NCBI GenBank assembly: GCA_045536305.1
Contig: JAZSNH010000023.1
Location: 19,621 to 83,620, forward strand
Length of the DNA: 64,000 nt
Reading direction: 5' to 3'
DNA from: JAISGQ01 sp045536305
GTDB lineage: Bacteria > Bacillota > Clostridia > Oscillospirales > Acutalibacteraceae
Below are positions 23,942 through 33,417 of this stretch, piece by piece. The stretch's first letter is position 1. Each line of letters opens with the position of its first letter. The notes below the pieces were generated by a model. It was not told the DNA's origin. It did not search any database and saw nothing but the letters and a program-made list of their open reading frames with translations. The position numbers and the translations under genes were made by a program.

Positions 23942-25297
23942 ATGCTCAACACCAAAGATATTCTTGAAACTATAAAAATGATTCAGGATGACCATCTTGA
24001 TATTCGTACTATCACCATGGGCATCAATTTGCTCGATTGTTCCCGCGCCGACACAAAAAGTGCCTGCACCGCGGTTTACGATAAGATCACAAAAAAAGCC
24101 GAAAAGCTTGTTTCAACAGGTGAAGCAATTGAGCAGGAGTACGGTATTCCCATTATCAACAAGCGAATTTCCGTTACGCCTGTATCTCTTGTTTCAGCCG
24201 CAAGCGGCGGCGATTCCGTCCCCTTTGCCAAGACTCTTGACAGAGCCGCAAAGGCTGTAGGCGTCAATTTCATAGGCGGCTATTCCGCGCTTGTTCATAA
24301 AGGCTTCGGTCCTTATGATGAGAAATTTATCGACAGCATACCTGAGGCATTATCCACCACTGATCTCGTCTGTTCTTCCGTTAACATCGGCTCAACCAAA
24401 GCAGGCATCAACATGGATGCTGTTGCAAAAATGGGTAAAATAGTCCGTCAGTGCGCCGAGCTTACTGCCGACAACTGTTCCTTCGGTGCCGCAAAGCTTG
24501 TTATATTCTGCAACGCTCCCGAAGATAATCCGTTCATGGCAGGTGCATTCCACGGTGTAGGGGAGCCCGACTGCGTGATTAACGTAGGTGTTTCAGGCCC
24601 CGGTGTTGTACGTGCCGCACTTGCCCGTCATCCTAACCGTGATATAACCGGTGTTGCAGATATTATCAAGCGCACCGCTTTTAAAATAACAAGAATGGGT
24701 CAGCTTGTTGCTCAGGAGGCATCCAAAAGACTCGGCATACCCTTTGGCATTGTAGATCTTTCTCTTGCCCCCACTCCTGCTGTAGGCGACTCTGTTGCCT
24801 ATATTCTCGAGGAAATGGGTCTCGAGAAGTGTGGTGCTCACGGTACCACAGCGTGTCTTGCACTGCTCAACGATGCCGTGAAAAAAGGCGGCGTTATGGC
24901 AAGTTCACATGTCGGCGGTCTGTCCGGTGCCTTTATCCCTGTTTCCGAGGACGCCGGCATGATAGAAGCTGCCCGATGCGGCGCTCTTACTCTCAACAAG
25001 CTTGAGGCTATGACCTCAGTATGCTCTGTAGGTCTCGATATGATTGTCATCCCCGGCGACACCGATGCAGATATAATTTCTGCGATAATTGCAGATGAAG
25101 CTGCTATCGGTATGATAAACTCCAAAACCACCGCAGTACGTGTTATTCCCGCAATTGGCGCAAAGCCAGGCGATGAGCTTAATTTCGGCGGCCTTTTCGG
25201 TTCGGGTCCCGTTATGCCCGTAAACACCTATTCTCCCGCAAAGTTTATCTCGAGAGGCGGAAGAATACCTGCACCTATTCAGAGTTTGAAGAATTAA
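23942..25297 (+). CDS. UPF0210 / PFL family protein (DUF711)
   Basis: A 451-residue protein of the conserved UPF0210 family, sometimes called PFL family because of a fold related to pyruvate formate-lyase. Recognisable stretches are ETIKMIQDDHLDIRTITMGI, FAKTLDRAAKAVGVNFIGGY and the C-terminal ARCGALTLNKLEAMTSVCSVG. ATG 23942 follows CGGAGG. It lacks a glycyl-radical loop I can recognise. Biochemical function is not established. Confidence 0.92.
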   Translation: MLNTKDILETIKMIQDDHLDIRTITMGINLLDCSRADTKSACTAVYDKITKKAEKLVSTGEAIEQEYGIPIINKRISVTPVSLVSAASGGDSVPFAKTLDRAAKAVGVNFIGGYSALVHKGFGPYDEKFIDSIPEALSTTDLVCSSVNIGSTKAGINMDAVAKMGKIVRQCAELTADNCSFGAAKLVIFCNAPEDNPFMAGAFHGVGEPDCVINVGVSGPGVVRAALARHPNRDITGVADIIKRTAFKITRMGQLVAQEASKRLGIPFGIVDLSLAPTPAVGDSVAYILEEMGLEKCGAHGTTACLALLNDAVKKGGVMASSHVGGLSGAFIPVSEDAGMIEAARCGALTLNKLEAMTSVCSVGLDMIVIPGDTDADIISAIIADEAAIGMINSKTTAVRVIPAIGAKPGDELNFGGLFGSGPVMPVNTYSPAKFISRGGRIPAPIQSLKN

Positions 25298-25302
25298 TTT
25301 TG

Positions 25303-25338
25303 AACAAAACAGCTGTCCATTCGGGCGGCTGTTTTGTT
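25303..25338 (+). terminator. Terminator after the UPF0210 gene
   Basis: Arms AACAAAACAGC (25303-25313) and GCTGTTTTGTT (25328-25338), 14-nt loop, T-rich 3' arm. Confidence 0.82.
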
Positions 25339-25348
25339 CGCAAATCAA

Positions 25349-25377
25349 TTGAAATATCAATACAAACAAAGTATAAT
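25349..25377 (+). promoter_or_regulatory. Sigma-A promoter of the V-type ATPase operon
   Basis: TTGAAA at 25349-25354, 17-bp spacer, TATAAT at 25372-25377, about 40 bp before the first ATPase gene. Confidence 0.85.
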
Positions 25378-25415
25378 ACGAGATAGTAAAGATTTGTTTT
25401 TTAAGGAGGAATCCC

Positions 25416-25748
25416 ATGAGCAGTCAAAACGACCTTAAAAAAACTATTGATGCGATCATTTCTACTGATAAAAAAGCTCGCGAGGCGACATACAGGGTTC
25501 GTGAAAATGCCGCAAACGCCGACAAGCACATTGCCGAACGAGCAAAAGCAGTACACGATGCATATATGTCACGCGCGCTTCACCGCGTTGATGTCATAAA
25601 AAACGCGGAAACGGAATATGCCGACAGTGAATGGGAAAAAGCACAAAAGAAATATACCGAGGCTTCGGAGGCTCTCGACAGACGCTATGCGGAAATGGGC
25701 GATATCTGGGTCGATGAGCTTGTAAAAAACGTACTTGAGGCTGACTGA
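25416..25748 (+). CDS. V-type ATPase peripheral-stalk subunit (G/H-like)
   Basis: A 110-residue, highly charged, Ala-rich and probably fully helical protein (DKKAREATYRVRENAANADK...). Length, coiled-coil character and first place in the operon fit the G/H (NtpF-like) subunit that pairs with subunit E in the peripheral stalk. Sequence conservation in this subunit is low, so the call rests mainly on context. AAGGAGG precedes the ATG. Confidence 0.75.
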   Translation: MSSQNDLKKTIDAIISTDKKAREATYRVRENAANADKHIAERAKAVHDAYMSRALHRVDVIKNAETEYADSEWEKAQKKYTEASEALDRRYAEMGDIWVDELVKNVLEAD

Positions 25749-25781
25749 ACTTATTGTTACCTTTAAAAGGAGGTGCGGACA

Positions 25782-26840
25782 TTGCCGATAACATCAAAAG
25801 CTTCAAACGCACTGTATGCAAAGTGCCGCGCCATGTTCGGCAAGCGGCTCACACAGCACGATATTGATGTATTGTTAAACTCACGTTCTCTTTCTGAAAT
25901 TGCGGTCTATTTAAAGAGCAATACCCGTTATGCTCCCGCTCTTGCAAATGTGGACGAACGACTTACTCACAGAGGTCAGCTTGAGCTTGAGCTGCACAGG
26001 ATACTTTTTGGACAATTTGAGGGATTATGCCGATATGAGATATCCGTCGGTGAGCATCTTGCGGATTTTGTTCTAAACAGAATGGAGCTTAAGCAATATC
26101 TCTCGTTCCTGCAATTTCTCAATTCAGGTCATCCTCAGGATTATATATTTTCTCTCCCCTACTTTTTTGAAAAGCACACTAACGTAAAGCTTATGGAGCT
26201 TTCCCAGCAAAGATCGTTCTCTGAATTTTTAGAGCACATAAAAAAGAGCATCTATTATGATGCTCTTAAAAACATTAAGTCCGAGGACTGCCGCTTTGAT
26301 TACTTCCTGGTCGAAAACCTTATGTATTCAAAGCTTTACGATGCTGCACTTTCAGCTTGCAGAAAGTATTATTCCGGCGATGCACAAACGCAGCTTCTCG
26401 ACCTTTTCGGCACCGAGATCGAGCTTCATAATGTTGCATCCGTATACAGACTGAAAAAATATTATAAGTCCTCTCCTGAATTTATCTCCTCTGTGCTTTA
26501 TCCCTATTCGAGCCGTATAAGCCGACGGGTCATGGCACAGATAGCAGCCGCAGAAACTGCGGACGATGCGCTTGATATATTCCTCAGACATACTCCATAT
26601 CGCAGAGAGGTCAATCTTGACCTGATAAAACGTCACCATATTGACAATGTTTTCAGAGAGCTTCGCTATAAGCGCGCTCATCATTATATGCACTTTTCCA
26701 CAAACCCTTCGGTGGTTCTGCTGTCGTACATGATACTTACGGAAACAGAGCTTACCGAGATCATAACGATAATCGAGGGAGTACGCTACGGGCTTGACCC
26801 CGAACGCATTTCCGAGCTTATCGTTATGGATAATTATTGA
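25782..26840 (+). CDS. atpC: V-type ATP synthase subunit C (V0 d/AC39 type)
   Basis: A 352-residue protein with the helical AC39 repeat pattern (LYAKCRAMFGKRLTQHDIDVLL; FEGLCRYEISVGEHLADF; NIKSEDCRFDYFLVENLMYS). TTG start at 25782, 8 nt after AAGGAGG. It forms the socket between the c-ring and the central stalk D/F. Its place ahead of subunit I differs from the E. hirae ntp order, where C lies between E and F. Confidence 0.9.
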   Translation: MPITSKASNALYAKCRAMFGKRLTQHDIDVLLNSRSLSEIAVYLKSNTRYAPALANVDERLTHRGQLELELHRILFGQFEGLCRYEISVGEHLADFVLNRMELKQYLSFLQFLNSGHPQDYIFSLPYFFEKHTNVKLMELSQQRSFSEFLEHIKKSIYYDALKNIKSEDCRFDYFLVENLMYSKLYDAALSACRKYYSGDAQTQLLDLFGTEIELHNVASVYRLKKYYKSSPEFISSVLYPYSSRISRRVMAQIAAAETADDALDIFLRHTPYRREVNLDLIKRHHIDNVFRELRYKRAHHYMHFSTNPSVVLLSYMILTETELTEIITIIEGVRYGLDPERISELIVMDNY

Positions 26841-26867
26841 TTCTCCTATGAAGGAGGCTGATAAAAA

Positions 26868-28841
26868 TTGGCTATTTCAAGAATGAGACTTGTCACTGTC
26901 AGCGGCGATATAAGCAAGCTTGACAAGGCAATCGAGGCCTGCTGCATAAACGGCGACTTTCACATAGAGCAAGCCACCGATTTTTATGACAGTAAGCAGG
27001 GTTATTCCGCTATAAACGAGGACAATCCTTACAGCTTTTACCTGACAAAGCTCGAAAACGCCCTGACTGACGCAAAGCTTACCGTTTCCGGCTCAGACTG
27101 CTCTATGTCTGATACGGAATCCGCCGAGCTAGCAAAATTTGTTGATTCCTTTGAGGAAAACATCAGCAAACTTTCCGTAAGGATAACCGAGCTTTCAAAC
27201 GATATCCACAGCACAAAGCTCTCACTTGAGCAGATGAAGCATTTTGAAGGTCTTGATATTGAGCTTGATGAGCTGTTTGCCTGCGAGTTTATCGATATGC
27301 GATTCGGCAGACTCCCTGTTGAAAGCTATGAAAAGCTTGCCTATTACAACGATAATCCGTATGTAATGTGCTTTCCCTGCACAAAGGACAAAAAATATGT
27401 CTGGGGTCTTTACTGTGCTCCGCTCGATGCTATCGCTGATGTGGACAGAATATTCCAGAGTCTTTACTGGGAACGCATCTGGCTGCCTGCTGAAACGGGC
27501 ACGGTCGAAGAGGCCTGTGCTATGCTGAGCGAAAAGCTTAAAAGCAGCGAAGATGACCTTTTCAAGCTGCAGAAAGAGCTTGATGAGTATTGGAATGTCG
27601 AGAAAGAAAAATGTGCAGCGGTTCACGATCTGCTTTCACATAGAAAGAAAACCTTCGACCTTCGCCGCAATGCTGTCAGGTACGGTGACTCAAACACCTT
27701 CTTTCTTGCCGGCTGGGTACCCTCCAAGACACGAAATCGCCTGAAGGCCGAGCTTGACAAGTTACCCGGCATCACCTATAAGCTTGAGCGTCCCGATGAA
27801 TGCGGAAAGGAACCGCCCACAGAGCTTAGAAACCCCATGCCGATAAAGGCATTTGAGTTTTTCGTTTCTATGTACGGTCTTCCCGCTTACAGAGAAATAG
27901 ATCCTACGCCCTTTGTGGCAATCACCTATTTCCTATTGTTCGGCGTTATGTTCGGCGATGTCGGACAGGGCTTTGTTCTTACACTTGTAGCTTATTTCTA
28001 TATGTGGAAGATCAAAAAAATGCCGCTTGGCCGCGCAATTTCAATATGCGGCATTTCGTCCATGCTGTTCGGCGTGCTGTTCGGTTCGGTATTCGGCTTT
28101 GAGGAATGGCTTAATCCCATGTTCGCATGGCTTCACAGTAAAACAGGCATTCCGCTGACCGAAGGAAAGCTTATCGACGTTCACCATCCGTCCACTATTT
28201 TAGGTCTTATCTATACTGCCGTCGGAATCGGCGTTGTGCTGGTCATTATTGCTATAATGATAAACATTTACTCAAAGATAAAGCAGCGGCAGTGGGGCAT
28301 GGCATTGTTTGATTCAAACGGTCTTGCCGGACTTGTCTTCTACACTGCGCTTATCGCAGGTGTCGGCGGTCAGCTGCTCCTCGGATGGAATATTCTTTCC
28401 GTGCCTTATATTATCGGACTTATTGTTCTGCCTCTGCTGCTTATTTTCTGCAGAGAGCCTTTGTGCGAGCTGCTCGAAGGCAAAGAACACTGGCTACCCG
28501 AAAGCATCGGAGATTTCGTGATGCAGAACTTCTTTGAGCTCATCGAGGTACTGCTTTCATACGTTTCAAATACAGTCTCCTTCATGCGAGTAGGTGCTTT
28601 CGTTCTTGTTCATGCAGGCATGATGCAGGTTGTATTTACCCTTGCCGGTGAGCCCGGCTCTGTGACATATATTATCGTTGTGGTCATAGGCAACATCATT
28701 ATTATGGCACTTGAGGCACTGCTTGTAGGTATACAGGCTCTTCGCCTTGAATTTTATGAAATGTTCAGCCGCTTCTTCTCAGGCACCGGCAAAGCTTACG
28801 AGCCTGTCACTCTGTCTGCGGATACCGTAAAAAACAAATAG
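26868..28841 (+). CDS. atpI: V-type ATP synthase subunit I (a subunit)
   Basis: A 657-residue protein. The N-terminal 330 residues are soluble and partly coiled-coil (peripheral-stalk contact), followed by about eight membrane helices (about 340-640). The motif PTPFVAITYFLLFGVMFGDVG and a late NTVSFMRVGAFVLVHAGM segment match the family; the Arg in FMRV is the likely ion-channel arginine. TTG start after AAGGAGG. It conducts H+ or Na+ with the c-ring. Confidence 0.95.
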   Translation: MAISRMRLVTVSGDISKLDKAIEACCINGDFHIEQATDFYDSKQGYSAINEDNPYSFYLTKLENALTDAKLTVSGSDCSMSDTESAELAKFVDSFEENISKLSVRITELSNDIHSTKLSLEQMKHFEGLDIELDELFACEFIDMRFGRLPVESYEKLAYYNDNPYVMCFPCTKDKKYVWGLYCAPLDAIADVDRIFQSLYWERIWLPAETGTVEEACAMLSEKLKSSEDDLFKLQKELDEYWNVEKEKCAAVHDLLSHRKKTFDLRRNAVRYGDSNTFFLAGWVPSKTRNRLKAELDKLPGITYKLERPDECGKEPPTELRNPMPIKAFEFFVSMYGLPAYREIDPTPFVAITYFLLFGVMFGDVGQGFVLTLVAYFYMWKIKKMPLGRAISICGISSMLFGVLFGSVFGFEEWLNPMFAWLHSKTGIPLTEGKLIDVHHPSTILGLIYTAVGIGVVLVIIAIMINIYSKIKQRQWGMALFDSNGLAGLVFYTALIAGVGGQLLLGWNILSVPYIIGLIVLPLLLIFCREPLCELLEGKEHWLPESIGDFVMQNFFELIEVLLSYVSNTVSFMRVGAFVLVHAGMMQVVFTLAGEPGSVTYIIVVVIGNIIIMALEALLVGIQALRLEFYEMFSRFFSGTGKAYEPVTLSADTVKNK

Positions 28842-28858
28842 TATCGGAGGAAAATCAA

Positions 28859-29308
28859 ATGAATTATGTTATTTATCTTCTGCCCCTTGCAGTAATTTTC
28901 GCAAGTGTTTATGCCTCTCTTAAGTCCTTTACCAAGCACGGCAGCGGCTCTAAGGCTCTTAAGCTCAATCTTTCCTTTGTCGGAATTTTTGCTCTTGTTA
29001 TCTTGGCCTGCGGCTACACCGTTTCTGCAGCTTCTGCAACAGACGCAGTTGTTTCTGCAGCAGACACCGCAGCAGCCGCTGCCGTAGTTGACCCCACAAA
29101 GGGTCTCGGTATGATAGCTGCAGCTCTCGTTACGGGTCTTTCCGGTATAGGCGGCGGTATCGCTGTTGCAGCGGCTGCTCCCGCTGCTATCGGTGCAACA
29201 AGCGAAGATCCCAAGGCTTTCGGTAAAGCTCTTATCTTCGTTGCGCTCGGCGAATCCATCGCTCTTTACGGCCTGCTCGTTTCTATCATGATCCTTGCTA
29301 AATACTAA
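28859..29308 (+). CDS. atpK: V-type ATP synthase subunit K (c-ring)
   Basis: A 149-residue proteolipid. The C-terminal half (about 80-149) is a clear c-subunit hairpin: GLGMIAAALVTGLSGIGGGI, loop SEDPKAFG, then LIFVALGESIALYGLLV with the ion-binding Glu in GES. The N-terminal half has two hydrophobic segments but lacks a second copy of the c motif; an Ala-rich linker joins them. So only one ion site is seen per chain, unlike the duplicated eukaryotic form. GESIALY resembles the ES-x3-Y of Na+-type c subunits, but the helix-1 Gln is absent, so the coupling ion is undecided. Confidence 0.9.
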   Translation: MNYVIYLLPLAVIFASVYASLKSFTKHGSGSKALKLNLSFVGIFALVILACGYTVSAASATDAVVSAADTAAAAAVVDPTKGLGMIAAALVTGLSGIGGGIAVAAAAPAAIGATSEDPKAFGKALIFVALGESIALYGLLVSIMILAKY

Positions 29309-29309
29309 G

Positions 29310-29618
29310 ATGAAATTTTATCTGATAAGCGATAACCGTGACACCGCTGTCGGTTTGCGTCTTGCAGGCATAGAGGGTGTCATCGTTCACGAGGAAAATG
29401 ACGTCCGTTCGGAGCTCTTACGAGCCATGACTGATGAGAGCGTGGGTGTTATACTTATGACCGAAAAGCTTATCGGTCTTTGTCCTGAGCTTGTATATGA
29501 CCTTAAGCTCAACCATGCTCGTCCTTTGATCGTGGAAATTCCTGACAGACACGGAAACGGAAGAGCAAAAGACTCTATTGAACGGTATGTCCGTGACGCC
29601 ATAGGCGTTAAAATTTAA
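29310..29618 (+). CDS. atpF: V-type ATP synthase subunit F
   Basis: A 102-residue protein with the alternating alpha/beta pattern of subunit F (KFYLISDNRDTAVGLRLAGI, later SVGVILMTEKL and RPLIVEIPDRHG). ATG 29310 comes one base after the atpK stop, with no good Shine-Dalgarno, so it probably depends on translational coupling. It binds subunit D in the central stalk. Confidence 0.9.
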   Translation: MKFYLISDNRDTAVGLRLAGIEGVIVHEENDVRSELLRAMTDESVGVILMTEKLIGLCPELVYDLKLNHARPLIVEIPDRHGNGRAKDSIERYVRDAIGVKI

Positions 29619-29632
29619 GGCAGGTGTATCTT

Positions 29633-30232
29633 ATGCTTACACAGGAAGAAAAGCTGAAGGCTTTTCTCACCGCTATCGACAGTTATGCCGAAAAACAGCG
29701 TTCAAGAATTTTGACTGAGCTTGAAATGAGCAATCGGCTTGCGGTGGAAAAGGCGGAAAAAGCCACTCTTGATAATGCTTATGAAATTATAAGTCAACGC
29801 ACCAACGCCGTGCGTATGCAGATAAGCCGCGATATCGCCATGCGTGAGGCAGAAGCCAAAAACGAGCTTATACGCAAGCGCGCCGCAATAGAAGCAGAGG
29901 TTTTTTCGCGCGCTGCAGATAAGCTTCGCAGCCATACAAAAACCGATGCATACCGCAATTACCTGTTAGACTGCTCTTCTAAGGCCGCCTCTATTCTCGG
30001 TGATGCCGGCAGCACTGTTATTTTTATTCGCAGCGAGGATATTCCTTTTAAAAATGATATTATTGCTGCATTCAGCAAAAGCTGTGTCGTCTGCGAGGAT
30101 GAGTCCATAAAGATCGGCGGTCTCCGTTTTGAAAACGAAGAATCGCGCCGTGCTGTCGATGCGACCTATGACAGCGCTCTTTACTCTCAGCGCGACAGGT
30201 TTGCTCAGACGAGCGTACTAAAAGTTATTTGA
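29633..30232 (+). CDS. atpE: V-type ATP synthase subunit E
   Basis: A 199-residue protein. The long charged N-terminal helix (about 1-100) is the peripheral-stalk coiled coil and the C-terminal alpha/beta head ends near RRAVDATYDSALYSQRDRF. Fits NtpE. ATG 29633 after AGGTG. Confidence 0.88.
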   Translation: MLTQEEKLKAFLTAIDSYAEKQRSRILTELEMSNRLAVEKAEKATLDNAYEIISQRTNAVRMQISRDIAMREAEAKNELIRKRAAIEAEVFSRAADKLRSHTKTDAYRNYLLDCSSKAASILGDAGSTVIFIRSEDIPFKNDIIAAFSKSCVVCEDESIKIGGLRFENEESRRAVDATYDSALYSQRDRFAQTSVLKVI

Positions 30233-30248
30233 TTATTGAGGTGATGAA

Positions 30249-32003
30249 ATGACCTCCAAATGTGTTATACATGGTATCAACGGTCCTGTTGTGACCGTCA
30301 AGGGCCGCACCACGCTTTCCATGATGGAGATGGTTTATGTGGGCGAGCAGAAGCTTGCGGCTGAAGTCATCGGAGTAGCCAACGATACCACTACCATACA
30401 GGTTTATGAGGAAACCACCGGACTTCGTCCCGGTGACCCGGTTTATTCCACAGGTGACAGACTTTCCGTTACCCTCGGGCCCGGTATTCTTGATAATATC
30501 TTTGACGGAATTGAACGTCCTCTCAAAAGAATAGAGGAGCAGTGCGGTGCTTTTATTGACCGCGGTGCTTCCACAAACGCACTTGATGAAGACAGATTGT
30601 GGGACGTAACGGTTAAGGTCAAGGTCGGTGACAAGCTTTGCGGCGGAGAAATTTATGCTGTCTGCCCTGAAACTTCCATCATTGAGCACAGATGCCTCGT
30701 TCCTCCAGCTCTTAACGGTACAGTCAAATCTGTAAAGCCTGATGGCAGCTACAAAATAACAGATACCGTTGTTGTTCTCGAGGACGAAAAAGGAAACATT
30801 CACGAGCTGACTCTTTGCCAGAAATGGCCTATAAGAAAGCCTCGGCCTGTTTCTCAGCGTCTTTATGCCAATGCACCGCTCATTACAGGTCAGCGTGTTA
30901 TCGACACCCTTTTCCCCATTGCCAAGGGTGGTACTGCCGCCATTCCGGGCGGCTTCGGTGCAGGCAAAACCATGACACAGCATCAGCTTGCAAAATGGTG
31001 TGATGCAGATATCATCGTATATGTCGGCTGCGGCGAGCGAGGAAATGAAATGTGTCAGGTGCTTTCCGAATTTTCCGAGCTAATGGATCCAAAATCAGGC
31101 AGACCCATGACGGACAGAACAGTGCTTATCGCAAACACATCAAACATGCCTGTTGCCGCTCGTGAGGCTTCTATATATACCGGCATTACTCTGGCTGAAT
31201 ACTATCGTGATATGGGATATCATGTTGCCATCATGGCCGATTCCACCTCTCGTTGGGCCGAGGCTCTGCGCGAAATATCCGGCAGACTCGAGGAAATGCC
31301 TGCCGAAGAGGGATTCCCTGCTTATCTTCCCTCACGCCTTTCCGAATTTTATGAGCGTGCAGGTCTTATGAAAACTCTTTCAGGCGAAAACGGCTCGGTA
31401 ACGATCATTGGTGCTGTTTCCCCTCAGGGCTCCGATTTTTCAGAGCCGGTAACTCAGAACACCAAAAGATTCACACGCTGCTTCTGGGCTCTCGACAAGG
31501 CGCTCGCCTATGCACGCCATTATCCTGCCGTCAACTGGACAAACAGCTACAGCGAATACGGCAATGATCTGAAAAACTGGTATGATTCCAATGTCGGCCC
31601 TGAATTTGTAAAATTCAAGGAAAAGACTGCCGCGCTGCTTCAGGAGGAAGCAAAGCTTATGGAGATAGTAAATCTGATAGGTTCGGATGTTCTTCCGGAC
31701 GATCAGAAGCTTATTATCGAAATTGCACGAGTTATTCGATTGGGATTCCTGCAGCAGAACGCTTTCCACAAGGAGGACACCTTTGTTCCTCTTGAAAAGC
31801 AGCTTAAAATGCTAAAGTGTATCCTTCATCTGTACTCCAAGGCACAGAACGCCGTGGCTGTCGGTGTTCCTTTGTCAAAAATCACCGAAACGGGTATTTT
31901 TGACGATCTTATAAGAATTAAATACGATGTTCCGAATAACAATCTTACGCTTTTTGACAATTATATGCGCAACATCGATACAGCCGTCAGCTCGGCACAT
32001 TAA
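30249..32003 (+). CDS. atpA: V-type ATP synthase catalytic subunit A
   Basis: A 584-residue protein. Walker A is PGGFGAGKT near residues 235-243, followed by YVGCGERGNEM and the ADSTSRWAEALREISGRLEEMP signature. The family-specific non-homologous insert is at about 115-190. Catalyses ATP hydrolysis or synthesis in the A3B3 head. ATG after GAGGTGATG. Confidence 0.97.
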   Translation: MTSKCVIHGINGPVVTVKGRTTLSMMEMVYVGEQKLAAEVIGVANDTTTIQVYEETTGLRPGDPVYSTGDRLSVTLGPGILDNIFDGIERPLKRIEEQCGAFIDRGASTNALDEDRLWDVTVKVKVGDKLCGGEIYAVCPETSIIEHRCLVPPALNGTVKSVKPDGSYKITDTVVVLEDEKGNIHELTLCQKWPIRKPRPVSQRLYANAPLITGQRVIDTLFPIAKGGTAAIPGGFGAGKTMTQHQLAKWCDADIIVYVGCGERGNEMCQVLSEFSELMDPKSGRPMTDRTVLIANTSNMPVAAREASIYTGITLAEYYRDMGYHVAIMADSTSRWAEALREISGRLEEMPAEEGFPAYLPSRLSEFYERAGLMKTLSGENGSVTIIGAVSPQGSDFSEPVTQNTKRFTRCFWALDKALAYARHYPAVNWTNSYSEYGNDLKNWYDSNVGPEFVKFKEKTAALLQEEAKLMEIVNLIGSDVLPDDQKLIIEIARVIRLGFLQQNAFHKEDTFVPLEKQLKMLKCILHLYSKAQNAVAVGVPLSKITETGIFDDLIRIKYDVPNNNLTLFDNYMRNIDTAVSSAH

Positions 32004-32017
32004 GGAGGGAGCCTGTT

Positions 32018-33400
32018 TTGATTTTTGAATACATTGGCGTCAAGGAAATTTCGGGTTCCCTGATAATTCTTGAAAATGTTGAGAACCCTTCTTATGAAGA
32101 GATGGTTGAAATAAGACTTGACGACGGCACATCCCGAAACGGCAGAATAGTCAAAATTGAGGGTGACCGTGTTGTCATTCAGGTTTATGAGGGCACAAGC
32201 GGTATTTCGCTCAAGAATACAAGAACTGTCTTAAGGGGCAGACCAATGGAGCTTAAGCTTTCAAACGAAATGCTCGGCAGAGTATTTAACGGTGCAGGCA
32301 TGCCCATTGACGGTCTCGGTGAGATATATCCCGAAAAAAATGCAAATATAAACGGAACACCCATAAATCCTGTTTCGCGTATTTATCCGAAAAACTATAT
32401 CAGCACAGGTATTTCTTCCATCGATACGCTTATTACACTTATAAGAGGGCAAAAGCTTCCTATTTTCAGCGGTTCTGGCATGAAACACAATGAGCTTGCC
32501 GTTCAGATAGTACGTCAGGCTAAGATAACCGGTGAATCCGGTTCGAATTTCTGTATCGTATTTGCCGCCATGGGTGTAAAAAGTGATGTCGCGGATTATT
32601 TCAGGCGTTCTTTTGAGGACGCCGGCATTCTGAGCAGGGTCACTATGTTTTTAAACCTTGCAAACGATCCTATCATCGAACGCATACTCACCCCGCGCTG
32701 CGCGCTTACTGCTGCCGAACATCTCGCATTTGAACACAACAAGCATGTTTTGGTTGTTATGACAGATATGACCTCTTACGCAGAGGCGTGCAGAGAATTC
32801 TCTTCTTCCAAGGGTGAGATCCCTAGCCGAAAAGGCTTTCCGGGTTATCTTTACTCGGATCTTGCCTCTCTTTATGAGAGAGCAGGTATGATAAAGGGCA
32901 GTACAGGCTCTGTCACTCAGCTGCCAATCCTTACAATGCCCAACGATGATATCACTCACCCTGTTCCCGACCTCACGGGTTATATCACAGAGGGTCAAAT
33001 CGTTCTCGACCGCACTCTTGATTCTTCGGGTGTATATCCCCCTGTTTCTATCCTTGCATCTCTTTCAAGACTTATGAAGGACGGCATCGGAGAAGGATTC
33101 ACCAGAGAAGATCACTCTTTTCTCTCAAATCAGCTTTTTGCATCCTACGCAAAGGTTCAGGATGCGCGTTCTCTCGCTTCTGTTATCGGTGAGGAGGATC
33201 TTTCTGCCTCGGACAAAAAGCTCCTTGAATTCGGAAGAGCTCTTGAGCAGCAGTTTATCAAGCAGTCCTTCAACGAGGACCGAAGCATTGAGCAAAGCCT
33301 TGAAATCGGCTGGAAGCTTCTCGGTATGCTGCCTCGCGGCGAGCTTGACAGAGTTGACAGCGAGATACTTGAAAAATATTATCGAGAAGAAAAAAATTAA
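32018..33400 (+). CDS. atpB: V-type ATP synthase subunit B
   Basis: A 460-residue non-catalytic head subunit. The P-loop position reads FSGSGMKHNEL, without Lys-Thr, as usual for B. It also shows AAMGVKSDVADYFRRSFE and the SLYERAGMIKGSTGSVTQ stretch. TTG start after AAGGAGGG. Confidence 0.97.
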   Translation: MIFEYIGVKEISGSLIILENVENPSYEEMVEIRLDDGTSRNGRIVKIEGDRVVIQVYEGTSGISLKNTRTVLRGRPMELKLSNEMLGRVFNGAGMPIDGLGEIYPEKNANINGTPINPVSRIYPKNYISTGISSIDTLITLIRGQKLPIFSGSGMKHNELAVQIVRQAKITGESGSNFCIVFAAMGVKSDVADYFRRSFEDAGILSRVTMFLNLANDPIIERILTPRCALTAAEHLAFEHNKHVLVVMTDMTSYAEACREFSSSKGEIPSRKGFPGYLYSDLASLYERAGMIKGSTGSVTQLPILTMPNDDITHPVPDLTGYITEGQIVLDRTLDSSGVYPPVSILASLSRLMKDGIGEGFTREDHSFLSNQLFASYAKVQDARSLASVIGEEDLSASDKKLLEFGRALEQQFIKQSFNEDRSIEQSLEIGWKLLGMLPRGELDRVDSEILEKYYREEKN

Positions 33401-33417
33401 ACTGAGGAGGAGTATTC

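Noticed and set aside
30225..30983. A 252-codon minus-strand frame opposite atpA
   Set aside because: Shadow of the atpA coding sequence; no ribosome site and no family features.
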